In this document: positions 53,281 to 54,124 of the stretch, piece by piece | Position numbering within the stretch: position 1 is the first letter of the stretch | Layout: every line of letters starts with the position of its first letter | NCBI GenBank assembly: GCA_023954715.1 | Contig: JAGSHD010000021.1 | Coordinates: 1-54,124 of the forward strand | Length of the DNA stretch: 54,124 bases | DNA from: Candidatus Cloacimonadota bacterium | GTDB taxonomy: Bacteria; Muiribacteriota; UBA6191 | Reading direction: 5' to 3' | The notes under the pieces: generated by a model | What the model was told of the DNA's origin: nothing | The model's database searches: none | Seen by the model: the letters and a program-made list of their open reading frames with translations, nothing else | Position numbers and translations under genes: made by a program

Positions 53281-53805
53281 TTATGAACGATCTGACTCGT
53301 CTACATCAAAAAAACCGCTGGGAATATGACCGATAATGGGTTCAAAAAAGGCTTTGGGAGGAAAGTCTCCTAGTAAAGCTCGATCCATTAGATTTAGCAC
53401 CGCATTATGAGCCCATTGAAAATCATCAAGATGAATCAAGTGATCTTCTTTTGCTTGAATAAATTCATCTAAATCAATAACACGAAGTTCATTATCAGGA
53501 AATATCACCACATCAACTAATAAGTCAGTAATTTCAAAACAGCCTGACTTTGGAGTCCACTTTGTTTTGATCATGTCACAATACCAATAACAAAACTGAT
53601 TATCCTTATCAAACTTCTTACTGATTTGAACTCCATGTTTTACGGAAATAATGGATATTGCAGAGGCGATATTCATTTGTGAGCCTTTTGCTTACCATTG
53701 AGTAATTAGGTAATCCTCATCAAAATAAAGTATTTGGTCACTTGTGATATCGGAAGTATTTTTTGGAATAATTTTATGTTTTAAGAGTGTTTTAATCTTC
53801 GTCAT
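53281..53805 (-). pseudogene. DUF402 gene split by an in-frame TAA (or restarted at ATG 53676)
   Basis: The frame starts at ATG 53805, with AAAGGA about 8-10 bases upstream, and reads 37 codons (MTKIKTLLKHKIIPKN..., DEDYLITQW). It then hits TAA at 53692-53694, and the same frame continues without shift through AKGSQM into a DUF402-like body: ISVKHGVQISKKFDKDNQF, YWYCDMI, FEITDLLVDVVIFPDNELRV and IDLDEFIQA. DUF402 proteins include nucleoside di- and triphosphate phosphatases. A single-base change (AAA to TAA) would explain the break. Translation could restart at ATG 53676, which has AAAAGG seven bases upstream, giving 131 residues without the N-terminal strand. Activity is uncertain. Confidence 0.75.
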
Positions 53806-54124
53806 TGGCAGAGTCCTTTGTAGAAGTATTGTTCTAAAGGTATTTTTAGTGCCTTTAGGATGGGTTATCTTAACTTTTTTAGTAAAACATTTAAACTTTA
53901 AGAAGTGAATTTATGTAGTTGTGAAAAAAACAAAATTATTTTAATTTATTTCTTGACTTATGTTATTAGTATGTGGCATTCTGTACGGCTTTCGAAAACA
54001 CCCGAGAGCAAAGAGCTAAAGATTTGAATCCTTTTGGAGACAAAGACATGCTCAAAAGGTTACACTAGGAGCCTCTATTAGATTCGTCTAAGACAAGGCC
54101 ACATTTGTGGGAATAAAACCTTGA
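53806..54124 (+). other. Gene-free end, possible structured RNA
   Basis: No open frame of note. TTGACT at 53953 is a -35-like element, but no good -10 follows at normal spacing. From about 53980 the sequence becomes less AT-rich than its surroundings and can form local hairpins (CTTTCG with CGAGAG near 53989-54008; CCACA with TGTGG near 54100). This looks like the start of a structured RNA cut off by the window end, but it matches no family I can name. Confidence 0.3.

Overview
AT-rich bacterial DNA (by eye about two thirds A+T) with a gene on nearly every stretch. The cell envelope is diderm: there is a TonB-dependent outer-membrane receptor, an RND pump with its periplasmic adaptor, periplasmic haem proteins and lipoprotein or Sec signal peptides. 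A flagellin and several kinases and receivers suggest a motile, sensory-rich lifestyle. Taxon is uncertain: the protein styles fit an AT-rich marine or sediment Gram-negative lineage (Bdellovibrionota/Bacteriovoracia-like, Campylobacterota-like or Margulisbacteria-like). No rRNA, tRNA, CRISPR array, integrase or transposase was seen.

Layout. 1-5 kb: end of an unidentified unit with a strong two-way terminator; a small basic gene that runs through its own terminator and resembles ArfA-type ribosome-rescue factors; a macro-DUF1232 fusion; a FapA/DUF342 protein with a leader ORF; a membrane protein. 5.2-12 kb: flagellin, then a three-gene RND efflux operon. 12.2-20.5 kb: a secreted protein, a hybrid kinase, the broken tail of a Ca2+/H+ exchanger, an unknown 490-residue protein and a CheA-like kinase. 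20.5-31 kb: a DEAD-box helicase, a copper-binding-type lipoprotein, then a signalling block with a receiver, two tandem paralogous kinases carrying NMT1/THI5-like periplasmic binding domains (DUF493 gene between them) and a receiver-receiver-PP2C phosphatase. 31-36 kb: AsmA-like protein, Lrp/AsnC regulator, acetate kinase, then a di-haem peroxidase / cupredoxin / cytochrome P460 operon behind a perfect FNR-type palindrome. 36-40 kb: two binding proteins and a TonB-dependent receptor in one operon. 40-54 kb: large unknown membrane protein, methyltransferase, receiver, YigZ, MBOAT/SGNH acyltransferase pair, DUF547, phosphotransferase, ABC exporter with a His-rich TPR partner, GNAT, small genes and a DUF402 gene split by a stop codon.

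Themes. Signalling dominates (four kinases, two stand-alone receivers, one receiver phosphatase), but few kinase/regulator pairs are adjacent. Gene packing is tight: five convergent pairs overlap at their stop codons by 4-7 bases. Decay is also visible: a CAX exchanger tail with an internal stop, a histidine-kinase tail with a frameshift and lost G2 box, and a DUF402 gene interrupted by TAA. The points most worth following are the ArfA-like nonstop gene, the binding-protein kinases, the FNR-linked redox operon, and the receptor operon with two binding proteins but no transporter.
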